Source of the DNA: JANNNF01 sp040385825
Lineage (GTDB): Bacteria > Pseudomonadota > Alphaproteobacteria > Rhodobacterales > Rhodobacteraceae
DNA length: 64,000 bases
Reading direction: 5' to 3'
Assembly: GCA_040385825.1 (NCBI GenBank)
Contig: JAZKGQ010000009.1
Coordinates: forward strand, 248,001-312,000
The number at the start of each line of letters is the position of its first letter. The stretch's first letter is position 1. The notes under the pieces were generated by a model that saw only the letters and a list, made by a program, of their open reading frames with translations, was not told the origin of the DNA and ran no database searches. Shown here piece after piece: positions 25,201-35,300 of the stretch. Made by a program: the position numbers and the translations under genes.

Positions 25201-28200
25201 CAAACGCCGCAGGTCGGTCGCCCCCTTCACGGGGGCGTGGATCGAAACATCACCCTGCCCAGTCCGACGACTGCACCAAGTGCGTCGCCCCCTTCACGGG
25301 GGCGTGGATCGAAACTTCTACCCGATCATCATGGTCGAACTTGATTGGCCGGTCGCCCCCTTCACGGGGGCGTGGATCGAAACCATCCGAGCGGCGCGGC
25401 AAACGCCCAGATCCGGTAGTCGCCCCCTTCACGGGGGCGTGGATCGAAACTCCAGTGCCAAGGCAAATGCGGCAAGCATCGTCGGTCGCCCCCTTCACGG
25501 GGGCGTGGATCGAAACATGGCGGAGGCAGAGGGCTTCCCCAATGCAGCGCGTCGCCCCCTTCACGGGGGCGTGGATCGAAACATCGTGACCTCTATAGTT
25601 TTATAAGGTGCCCCGGTCGTCGCCCCCTTCACGGGGGCGTGGATCGAAACGATAAAGCTGCTGCTGGTGCCAAGAAGTTTGGTGGTCGCCCCCTTCACGG
25701 GGGCGTGGATCGAAACCTGTCGAAATGAACGAGGTTTCCGCCAGTGACTGGTCGCCCCCTTCACGGGGGCGTGGATCGAAACCGATGTTCTGTGGCGCAA
25801 AACCTGTAGTTTGTGGGTCGCCCCCTTCACGGGGGCGTGGATCGAAACCAGGAGCGTGACATGATCCGCCCCGGAACAATCAACGTCGCCCCCTTCACGG
25901 GGGCGTGGATCGAAACCCACAAAACTGGACGGCTTTCATGCGATTATTGGCGTCGCCCCCTTCACGGGGGCGTGGATCGAAACACGAAACCCTCGGGGAT
26001 GCCGTTGATCAGAACGAGTCGCCCCCTTCACGGGGGCGTGGATCGAAACCTTGTGCGCGGCAAAGGCGGGTCCAAACTCGTCAGTCGCCCCCTTCACGGG
26101 GGCGTGGATCGAAACTGATATTGCCAACTCGCCCTGCATGGTCGGGTCTGGTCGCCCCCTTCACGGGGGCGTGGATCGAAACTTACGTTGCCCATGACGG
26201 GGTAGACGACTTGGTAGTCGCCCCCTTCACGGGGGCGTGGATCGAAACCGTGAAAGTGGAGGCACGGTGATGCGGTCAGACGGTCGCCCCCTTCACGGGG
26301 GCGTGGATCGAAACAGTGCAGCGTTGCATCTATTACCCGGTGACAGGGGTCGCCCCCTTCACGGGGGCGTGGATCGAAACAGTCAGACCCTCGAAAATGT
26401 CCTCAAGAACGCAAGGTCGCCCCCTTCACGGGGGCGTGGATCGAAACCGGTTCGGGCTGGAAAACTACAACGCAGGAATGATGTCGCCCCCTTCACGGGG
26501 GCGTGGATCGAAACCGCGCCGCCCAAGAGACAGCCGCCATGGAGGCCGAGTCGCCCCCTTCACGGGGGCGTGGATCGAAACATGATCAAGAAATCAACCG
26601 TTTTGGTCATGGACAGTCGCCCCCTTCACGGGGGCGTGGATCGAAACAGGTTGGCGCTGGCACATCAGCTGCGCAGGCACTGTCGCCCCCTTCACGGGGG
26701 CGTGGATCGAAACCTCGGCATACTTTTCCGCCGCCGTGCGCGTTTCGTCGCCCCCTTCACGGGGGCGTGGATCGAAACCGCGACCCGGCAATGCCATGCG
26801 AACGGCGGTGGCGTCGCCCCCTTCACGGGGGCGTGGATCGAAACCGCTATCGGGCGGATGTGCGCGACCGCTGGACCCTGTCGCCCCCTTCACGGGGGCG
26901 TGGATCGAAACCACGCTGCGGCAACAAAATGCTCCATGACGGAAGGTCGCCCCCTTCACGGGGGCGTGGATCGAAACCACTGGAAGGCGGCTCGGACACG
27001 AGACGGGGAGGGTCGCCCCCTTCACGGGGGCGTGGATCGAAACGGGAACTGGATGGCGACCGGATCACCGGATTACGGTCGCCCCCTTCACGGGGGCGTG
27101 GATCGAAACTCTGCGCTGATGGGCACCTTGGGTACAATCACCCGTCGCCCCCTTCACGGGGGCGTGGATCGAAACAAACCACATGACGCGGACACACGCA
27201 GCCGCCTCGCGTCGCCCCCTTCACGGGGGCGTGGATCGAAACAGTCAGACCCTCGAAAATGTCCTCAAGAACGCAAGGTCGCCCCCTTCACGGGGGCGTG
27301 GATCGAAACATGCTCAAGCGCGATCAGAGCAACAAGCATATCAGTCGCCCCCTTCACGGGGGCGTGGATCGAAACAAATCGCACTGGTGGCAAATGTTGC
27401 CCGCCGCGCCGTCGCCCCCTTCACGGGGGCGTGGATCGAAACTCCCAAGATGCCAGCCGGGGGCGATGTTTGATCGGTCGCCCCCTTCACGGGGGCGTGG
27501 ATCGAAACGACGACAGGACTGGCGAGTACATCACTACGGCGCGGTCGCCCCCTTCACGGGGGCGTGGATCGAAACGACCTGCTGAATGACAGCATCGATC
27601 CGGCAGCGAAGTCGCCCCCTTCACGGGGGCGTGGATCGAAACCGCTTTGGCATCGGCCAGCAGCTTTGCCTGCGCGGTCGCCCCATTCACGGGGGCGTGG
27701 ATCGAAACGCGCTACCGCTCGGCAGATCACGCCTTTCCACGCGTCGCCCCCTTCACGGGGGCGTGGATCGAAACACGCCTGGATCGATGCCAAGCAAGAT
27801 CATGCTTCGTCGCCCCCTTCACGGGGGCGTGGATCGAAACGGCACCATCGCAGTAGCGGGACAATCGAACGTTGTGTCGCCCCCTTCACGGGGGCGTGGA
27901 TCGAAACAGCGATGCTTTCCGGCTTTTTGTAGGACGCCGGGGGTCGCCCCCTTCACGGGGGCGTGGATCGAAACTGCGCGCCTTGGTCGAACGCCGCCCT
28001 ACCTGCGCGTCGCCCCCTTCACGGGGGCGTGGATCGAAACCCGCGTTGATCATGTCGTTCATGTGGGCAAACGCGTCGCCCCCTTCACGGGGGCGTGGAT
28101 CGAAACGGAGCTTACGAGGCGTTTTCCAAGCTGGCGCTGCAGTCGCCCCCTTCACGGGGGCGTGGATCGAAACATCGACGGCCCCGCAGGCTTCAAATTT

Positions 28201-30487
28201 CCTTCGCGTCGCCCCCTTCACGGGGGCGTGGATCGAAACATCGAAACCGGATCCGTCGCCATCCTGCAAAACTGTCGCCCCCTTCACGGGGGCGTGGATC
28301 GAAACTGCGATGCGTTCGGGCGGCGCGCCATCAGCCCTGTCGCCCCCTTCACGGGGGCGTGGATCGAAACTGCTCTCCCACGCGACCGACGACGGCGATG
28401 CCTTGTCGCCCCCTTCACGGGGGCGTGGATCGAAACTCGACAAACCATAGGCCCTTGACCGGATTGGCGCGTCGCCCCCTTCACGGGGGCGTGGATCGAA
28501 ACATGTCCTATGTATGCCATGCGTGACAGGTCACGTCGTCGCCCCCTTCACGGGGGCGTGGATCGAAACGACATTCGTTTCATGCTGTGCCGCGCCGTTA
28601 TCTGTCGCCCCCTTCACGGGGGCGTGGATCGAAACCTCTTCAGGGGTTCAGGGTGTGGACAACGACCGTGTCGCCCCCTTCACGGGGGCGTGGATCGAAA
28701 CTGCCATTGGCGGGGGCGCTGTAGGGGCAGCGTCCGTCGCCCCCTTCACGGGGGCGTGGATCGAAACGACCTGCTGAATGACAGCATCGATCCGGCAGCG
28801 ATCGCCCCCTTCACGGGGGCGTGGATCGAAACGACGACAGGACTGGCGAGTACATCACTACGGCGCGCGTCGCCCCCTTCACGGGGGCGTGGATCGAAAC
28901 CACGGATTGCCCGGTAGCAGGCCCTTCATGAGCCGTCGCCCCCTTCACGGGGGCGTGGATCGAAACCACCACTTCTCCGCCGCGCGTTCAGACACCCCGA
29001 GTCGCCCCCTTCACGGGGGCGTGGATCGAAACCGGGCGAGACGCACAGGGCCAATGCGGGCTTGCCCGTCGCCCCCTTCACGGGGGCGTGGATCGAAACC
29101 CGTGCCAAGATATCAGCCACGCAGGCCACCAAGGTCGCCCCCTTCACGGGGGCGTGGATCGAAACAAGCGTATCTACACCCCCGACATGGTGACGCGGAC
29201 GTCGCCCCCTTCACGGGGGCGTGGATCGAAACGGTTCGGACGGTGGTGAGTTCGTTGGCGTATCCGGTCGCCCCCTTCACGGGGGCGTGGATCGAAACTG
29301 CGCAACCTTGCGCAAGAGGAAATCGAACCGGGCGTCGCCCCCTTCACGGGGGCGTGGATCGAAACCTCGCAGGCGCGAACCTCTATACCGCGCAGACTGT
29401 CGCCCCCTTCACGGGGGCGTGGATCGAAACGATCCTTACAAGGATTGATTGTTACCTGTGTGTGTCGCCCCCTTCACGGGGGCGTGGATCGAAACTGGTG
29501 ATCGGCACCGAAAGCCGCACGGCCCAGGACGTCGCCCCCTTCACGGGGGCGTGGATCGAAACCGCGACCCGGCAATGCCCTGCGAACGGCGGTGGCGTCG
29601 CCCCCTTCACGGGGGCGTGGATCGAAACTGACCATCATCAACGCGCTGGGCGGCGGACTGTCGTCGCCCCCTTCACGGGGGCGTGGATCGAAACGCCGAT
29701 CTGGCAACGCGCCGGGTGACTGACACCAAGTCGCCCCCTTCACGGGGGCGTGGATCGAAACTCGCCAATGACTTTCCCGGTGGCGCGGTCCTTGAGTCGC
29801 CCCCTTCACGGGGGCGTGGATCGAAACACCCAATTCGACGCGCGGGCTGCATCGGAAAAGCGTCGCCCCCTTCACGGGGGCGTGGATCGAAACGTTTTGT
29901 GGGAACAACTTTCCGATATTCTGGATGTCGCCCCCTTCACGGGGGCGTGGATCGAAACCGCTCACGCCAAAACCGTTGCCGAAGAAGCAGACGGTCGCCC
30001 CCTTCACGGGGGCGTGGATCGAAACCGGTGAATGCGGCTGCGCGATCTGTCGTCACAGTCGTCGCCCCCTTCACGGGGGCGTGGATCGAAACGTGACGGT
30101 GAGCGTGGACGTGCAGGGGCATTATGTCGCCCCCTTCACGGGGGCGTGGATCGAAACACCTTTGTCACGGCCCCGGCACCGCGATACATGAAGTCGCCCC
30201 CTTCACGGGGGCGTGGATCGAAACATGCGCGTGTGACGATTGGTTGCCGAAACGTTGGTCGCCCCCTTCACGGGGGCGTGGATCGAAACTGGTTTTATCG
30301 TTGGGAAAAGCAGATGGGACGAGGTCGCCCCCTTCACGGGGGCGTGGATCGAAACTGCGTTATAGCCGGAGAGGGTGAGTGGCTGTGTCGTCGCCCCCTT
30401 CACGGGGGCGTGGATCGAAACGGTGAGTTGCACCATCATGCCGCAGCCCCGAACTGTCGCCCCCTTCACGGCGGCACGGATAGAACC
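22228..30487 (+). CRISPR. Type I-C CRISPR array, 125 repeats and 124 spacers
   Basis: The repeat is 32 nt, beginning GTCGCCCCC and ending GATCGAAAC, with spacers of 33-36 nt; counts were made by hand. Repeat positions 3-9 (CGCCCCC) pair with 15-21 (GGGGGCG) around a 5-nt loop. Cas5c cleavage at the stem base would leave the 11-nt handle TGGATCGAAAC, the usual I-C length. Orientation: leader at the low-coordinate end, degenerate last repeat at 30456-30487 (five mismatches, stem broken). Only two internal repeats differ by eye: 27677-27708 (position 9 C to A) and 28801-28832 (position 1 G to A). Duplicate or near-duplicate spacers (start positions): 22459/22855, 22922/24783, 23386/23847, 26381/27243, 27509/28833, 27576/28768, 22393/26582, 26779/29563, 24583/30026. 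Confidence 0.99.
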
Positions 30488-30613
30488 TTCAAAAAAGGTT
30501 GCGCGACAGCAGCGATTAATTGCGCATCCAAGACAGTGCCTGAACCAAGGCTCATGGCAAACGCCTTTGAAACCCGAAGCGGGTTCCAGTCATCGGCACG
30601 TCAGCGGGGAAAA
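30488..30613. other. Short gap between array end and ffs
   Basis: These 126 bases follow the degenerate last repeat and precede the 3' end of ffs. They hold a small dyad (AACCCG...CGGGTT near 30570-30584) and the T-run that probably ends ffs on the minus strand. No coding signal or further repeat-like sequence was seen. Confidence 0.5.
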
Positions 30614-30713
30614 GGTGAGAGGCTGGACAACGACCCAAGCGGGGCTCGTTTCGGCTGCTTCCTTCCGGACCTGACCGGGTTGGCGAGGCGCTTGCCCGCG
30701 CCAACCTCTCGCC
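30614..30713 (-). ncRNA. ffs: Signal recognition particle RNA (4.5S, small bacterial type)
   Basis: On the minus strand the conserved SRP apical domain is present: GGUCAGGUCCGGAAGGAAG followed by CAGCC. The 5' arm (GGCGAGAGGUUGG, from 30713) pairs with the 3' arm (CCAGCCUCUCACC, to 30614), giving a hairpin RNA of about 100 nt. With Ffh it targets membrane proteins during translation. A good promoter lies just upstream (30718-30746), and a T4 run follows the 3' end. Ends are estimated from the base pairing. Confidence 0.92.
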
Positions 30714-30717
30714 GCTG

Positions 30718-30746
30718 CATATAGGGGGGCGGCGGGCGGTTGGCAA
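30718..30746 (-). promoter_or_regulatory. ffs: Sigma-70-type promoter of ffs
   Basis: Read on the minus strand: -35 TTGCCA (30741-30746), a 17-bp spacer, -10 TATATG (30718-30723). Initiation would fall about five to seven bases on, at or next to the predicted RNA 5' end (30713). Confidence 0.75.
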
Positions 30747-30848
30747 GCGGGATGGGCGATTTGGCCGAAGGCAGCGCCCTTGCCTGCGAAACAGGTGGTT
30801 TGCCGGGCGGGGCTGGATTAGCCTTTCCCGGCAACCGGGGAGGGTTCC

Positions 30849-32222
30849 ATGACACGATTGATCCGCATCGACTGGCCCGATCATGGCACGCCCGACGTGC
30901 CGCCCGCCTTTTCGCTGACCGAGGCCGAGGCGCGTCTGGCGGCGCTGCGTCTGGCCGCCGAGGCGCGGGGCTTTGCTGCGGTGGTCATCTACGGCGACCG
31001 CGAGCATGCGGCGAACATCCAGTGGCTGACCGGGTTTGATCCGCGCTTTGAAGAAGCCGTGCTGGTGGTCACCCCCGGCGATGCGCTGCTGATGGCGGGC
31101 AATGAAGGGCTGCCCTATACGCAGATTTCGCCGTTGGTGCAGGCGGGGCTGGTGCGGGTGGCGCATTGCGCCAGCCTGTCGCTGCCCTCGCAACCCCGTG
31201 GCAGCCGCAGGCTGGTCGATCTGCTGGCCGACATGCTGGCGCTGGATGACGTGGTGGGGGCGGTGGGGTGGAAATGGTTCGGTGCGGATGAGGTGGACGA
31301 TCCGGCCACGGCGCTGGATGTTCCGGCCTTTCTGGCCGATCCCTTGCGCCGCTTTGCCGCCCGCGTGGAAAACGCGACCGATCTGATGATGCACCCCGGC
31401 CACGGCTTGCGCGCGCGGGTGGATGCCGCCGGGATTGCCCGGCTGGAATTTGCCAACCACATGGCGGCGGCGGCGTTGAAGCGGATGGTCTTTGCCCTGC
31501 GCGAAGGCATGACCGATTTCGCCGCGTTCGAGGCTGCGCGGGTGGGGGGGCTGCCGCTTGGCTGCCATCCGACCTTTGCGGTGGGCGCGCGCGCCGATCA
31601 GGGGTTGTCGGGGCCAACCGGGCAGCATCTGGCGCTTGGCTCGCAGATCAGCTTCAACATCTGCCACTGGGGGTCCAACATCTGCCGGGCAGGCTGGGTG
31701 GCGCGGTCGGCTGCGGATTTGCCCCCGGCGGCGCGGGATTATCTGGAGTCCTTTGTCGAACCCTATGTTGCCGCCATGTCGGACTGGTGCGCCATGATGC
31801 GCCCCGGTGTGTCGGGCGGCTATGTCTGGCGGCAGATGCAGGCGGCGCTGCCGTTTGCCACCTTTGGCGTCACGCTGAACCCCGGCCATCTGATCGGGCT
31901 GGATGAATGGATGTCCTCGCCGATCCACGAAGGCTCGGCCGAGGCCCTGGCCAGCGGCATGGCGATGCAGATGGATGTGATACCGGGGCACCCGGTCTAT
32001 GGCTCCACCCGGATGGAGGATGGCTATGTCATCGCGGACGAAGGTTTGCGCGCCGATCTGGCGGCGCGCTTCCCCAATGTCGCGCGCCGCTGTGCCGCGC
32101 GGGTGGCCTTCATGCGCGAGGTGATCGGCATGGATGTGCCCGATTGCCTGCTGCCGCTTGCCGATACCTGTGGCATCATCGCGCCGTATCTGCTGGACCC
32201 GGCGCAGGTGGTGGTGGTGTAG
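30849..32222 (+). CDS. M24 / creatinase-fold protein with altered metal site
   Basis: A 457-residue protein with an N-terminal creatinase-type domain (VVIYGDREHAANIQWLTGFD) and a C-terminal pita-bread domain, as in Xaa-Pro aminopeptidases and ectoine hydrolases. In metal-dependent members the ligands are Asp, Asp, His, Glu, Glu. Here the first two positions read Asn (GSQISFNICHWGSNICR). His is kept (NPGHLIG), the next Glu seems replaced by Asp (MQMDVIPG), and the last Glu is kept (RMEDGYV). It may therefore be a metal-independent hydrolase like creatinase rather than a peptidase. GGGGAGGG precedes ATG 30849. The TAG stop is fused to a dyad repeat, and smc follows. Confidence 0.75.
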   Translation: MTRLIRIDWPDHGTPDVPPAFSLTEAEARLAALRLAAEARGFAAVVIYGDREHAANIQWLTGFDPRFEEAVLVVTPGDALLMAGNEGLPYTQISPLVQAGLVRVAHCASLSLPSQPRGSRRLVDLLADMLALDDVVGAVGWKWFGADEVDDPATALDVPAFLADPLRRFAARVENATDLMMHPGHGLRARVDAAGIARLEFANHMAAAALKRMVFALREGMTDFAAFEAARVGGLPLGCHPTFAVGARADQGLSGPTGQHLALGSQISFNICHWGSNICRAGWVARSAADLPPAARDYLESFVEPYVAAMSDWCAMMRPGVSGGYVWRQMQAALPFATFGVTLNPGHLIGLDEWMSSPIHEGSAEALASGMAMQMDVIPGHPVYGSTRMEDGYVIADEGLRADLAARFPNVARRCAARVAFMREVIGMDVPDCLLPLADTCGIIAPYLLDPAQVVVV

Positions 32223-32242
32223 GATGGGCAATCTGCCCATCC
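32222..32242. repeat. Dyad repeat element, copy 2
   Basis: GATGGGCAATCTGCCCATC follows directly on the TAG stop of the M24 gene, sharing its last G. It matches copies at 1-20 and 58692-58712. The perfect 8-bp stem could stabilise the 3' end of the mRNA or slow transcription; it lacks a T-run. Confidence 0.85.
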
Positions 32243-32359
32243 ACCGCCCAAGATGTTGGGGATAACCCGCCGCGTCACCGCCACATGATGCCCCCGCACA
32301 GTTGACTCTGCCCCGGTTGCACCAGACCATGGAGGGTTCCTGCGACTCAAAGGTTTCTC

Positions 32360-35300
32360 GTGCGCTTTACCCGGCTGCGGCTCAACGGCTTCAAGAGTTT
32401 TGTCGACCCCACGGATCTGGTGATCCATGAGGGGCTGACAGGCGTGGTCGGTCCCAATGGCTGCGGCAAGTCGAACCTGCTGGAGGCGCTCCGCTGGGTG
32501 ATGGGCGAAAACCGCCCCACGGCGATGCGCGGCGGCGGGATGGAGGATGTGATCTTTGCCGGGGCCGCCACGCGCGGTGCCCGCCATTTCGCCGAAGTCG
32601 CCCTTGTGATCGACAATCAGGACCGGCTGGCCCCGTCGGGTTTCAACGATGCCGACAGCATTGAAATCGTCCGCCGGATCACCCGCGATGCGGGATCGGC
32701 CTACCGCGCCAACACCCGCGATGTGCGGGCGCGCGATGTGCAGATGCTGTTTGCCGATGCCTCCACCGGGTCACATTCCCCCGCCCTGGTCCGGCAGGGG
32801 CAGATTGCGGAACTGATCAACGCCAAACCCAAATCCCGGCGTCGTATCCTTGAAGAAGCGGCGGGCATTTCCGGCCTCTATCAGCGCCGCCATGAGGCGG
32901 AGTTGAAGCTGCAAGGCACCGAGGCCAACCTGTTGCGGGTTGACGACGTGCTGGAGGCTTTGGCGCAGCAACTGTCGGTCCTGACCCGCCAGTCTCGCCA
33001 GGCCGCGCGCTACCGCGAGATCGGCGAGGAATTGCGCCGCGCCGAAGGGATGCTGCTGTACCGCCGCTGGCGCGAGGCGGACCTTGCCCGTGCCGAGGCT
33101 GACGGGCTGTGGCGCGCGCGTCTGGTGGCGGCGTCAGTGGCGGAATCCGGCGCGCGCGCTGCCAGCAAGGCGCGCGAGGCTGCCGAGGATGCCCTGCCTG
33201 CACGGCGCGAGGAAGAAGCCATCGCCGGGGCCATCGTGCAGCGCCTGTCGGTGCAGCGTGATGCTCTGGGTGATCAAGAGGCCCGCGCGCGGGCGGCGAT
33301 CGACACTCTGCGCGGCCGGATCGACCAGCTTGGCCGCGACATGGACCGCGAGGCCGGGCTGAACCGCGACGCAGGCGAAACCATCACCCGGCTGGAATGG
33401 GAGGTGGACCAGATCACCCGCGCCCATGACGGCCATGATGACCGCATGGCCGAGGCTGCGGATGCCGCGCGCGAGGCCGGGGCCGTGCTGACCGGCCATG
33501 AGGCCGTGTTGTCGGACGCGACCGAAGACGCCGCCCGTCTGGCCGCGCGTCACCAGTCCGCGCAACGGATGTTGGGCGACGTGCGCGCCACGCTGGACAA
33601 GGCCGAGGCCGAGGCAGGCCGCGCGCGGCTGGCGGTTGCAGGGGCGGATGCGGCGCTTGTGGCGGCGTCCGAGGCGTTCGAGGCCGCCGAAGAAGCGCAA
33701 GAGGCCGCCGCCGAACTGGCCGAGGCCACCGAAGAAGCCTTGGCTTTGGCCGAGGAAGCCCGCGCCGATACGCAAACCCGCGAGGCCGAAGCCCGTGGCG
33801 TGCGATCCGAAGCGGAAGGCGAAGCCTCTGCCCTGCGCGCGGAAGTGGCGGCCCTTGCCCGGCTGGTGGACCGTGAAGCACAGGCGGGGTCGCAACTGCT
33901 CGACCGTCTGGTGGTAGAGCCGGGATATGAGAAAGCGCTGGGCGCGGCCATGGCCGACGACCTGCGCGCGCCGGAGGTGGCAGCAGAGGCCCGCTCCGGC
34001 TGGATGCGGCTGGCGGATTATGACGATCCCCAGCCGCTTCCCCAAGGGGTGCAGGCCCTGGCCGCCTTCGTGCAGGCGCCGGGCGTGCTGGCGCGGCGGT
34101 TGGGGCAGATCGGGCTGGTGGCGCGGGCGGATGGCTTCGCGTTGCAGGTAGCGCTGTTGCCGGGGCAACGGCTGGTCAGCGTTCAGGGCGATCTGTGGCG
34201 GTGGGATGGCTTTCGCGCCGGGGCCGAAGATGCGCCGTCAGCCGCAGCTTTAAGGTTGCAGCAGTTGAACCGGCTGGTGCAGATCAAGCGCGATCTGGAG
34301 GATGTGGCGGCCCGTGCCGATGGGGCACGGCTGGCGCATGAGGCCTTGCAGGCGCGGCTGGCTGACCTCGCCCGCGCCGACCAGATGGCGCGCGACGCCC
34401 GCCGCGCCGCCGATGCCCGCGTGACCGAGGCCAACCGCGCAGGTGCGCGCGCCGAGGCCGACCGGTCCATTGCCGCCGGGCGGCTGGAGGCCGCGACCCT
34501 GGCCGTTGTGCGCTATGCCGATGAGGCCGGGGCCGCACGTCTGGCCTTGGCCGGGGCCGAGGCTGCGGTGGGTGATCTGCCGGACGTGACCACCGCGCGG
34601 GGGCTGGTCGAAACGGCGCGGCAAACGGTCGAGGCTGCGCGGATGGCCATGATGTCGCGCCGGTCCCTGGCCGACGAGTTGCGCCGCGAGGGCGAGGCGC
34701 GGGTGCGCAGGCGGCAAGAGGCCGTCAAGGAATTGTCGGGCTGGCGGCACCGGCTGGAGACGGCGGAAAAGCGCAGCGCCGAGCTTGCCGCCCGCCGTGC
34801 CGAGACGGAGGAGGAGCTTGAGGAAGCCTCTGCCGCGCCCGAGGAAATCGCCATCAAGCGCGAGGAACTGTCCGACGCGATGGAGGCCGCCGAGGCCCGC
34901 CGCCGCGTGGCTGCCGAAGCGCTGGCCGGGGCCGAAACCGCCCTGCGCGACGCCCAGACCGCCGAGCGTGACGCCGAGCGCAGCGCCGGAGAGGCCCGCG
35001 AGGCCCGCGCCCGCGCCGAGGCCCGGCTGGAGGCCGCGCGCGAGACGCTGGTGCTGGCGGTCGAACGCATCCGCGAGGCGGCGGATATGGGGCCGGAGGA
35101 TCTGCTGCTGTCGCTGAAGGTCGATGCCGACCGGATGCCGGATGCTGATACGCTGGACGCCGATGTCAGCCGCCTGAAACGCCAGCGCGAGGCCTTGGGC
35201 GCGGTGAACCTGCGGGCCGAGGAAGATGCGCTGAGCGTGAAGGCCGAACATGACGCCTTGGCCAAGGAAAAAGGCGATCTGGAGGAAGCGGTAAAGAAGC

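Noticed and set aside
22228..30487. Spacers targeting genes inside this window (self-targeting)
   Set aside because: None was noticed by eye, but a full search was not possible, so this is not excluded.
22194..30724. Dozens of long ORFs on both strands with repeated peptides such as VAPFTGAWIET, SPPSRGRGSK and FDPRPREGGD
   Set aside because: They are translations of the 32-nt CRISPR repeat and its spacers in different frames, not proteins.
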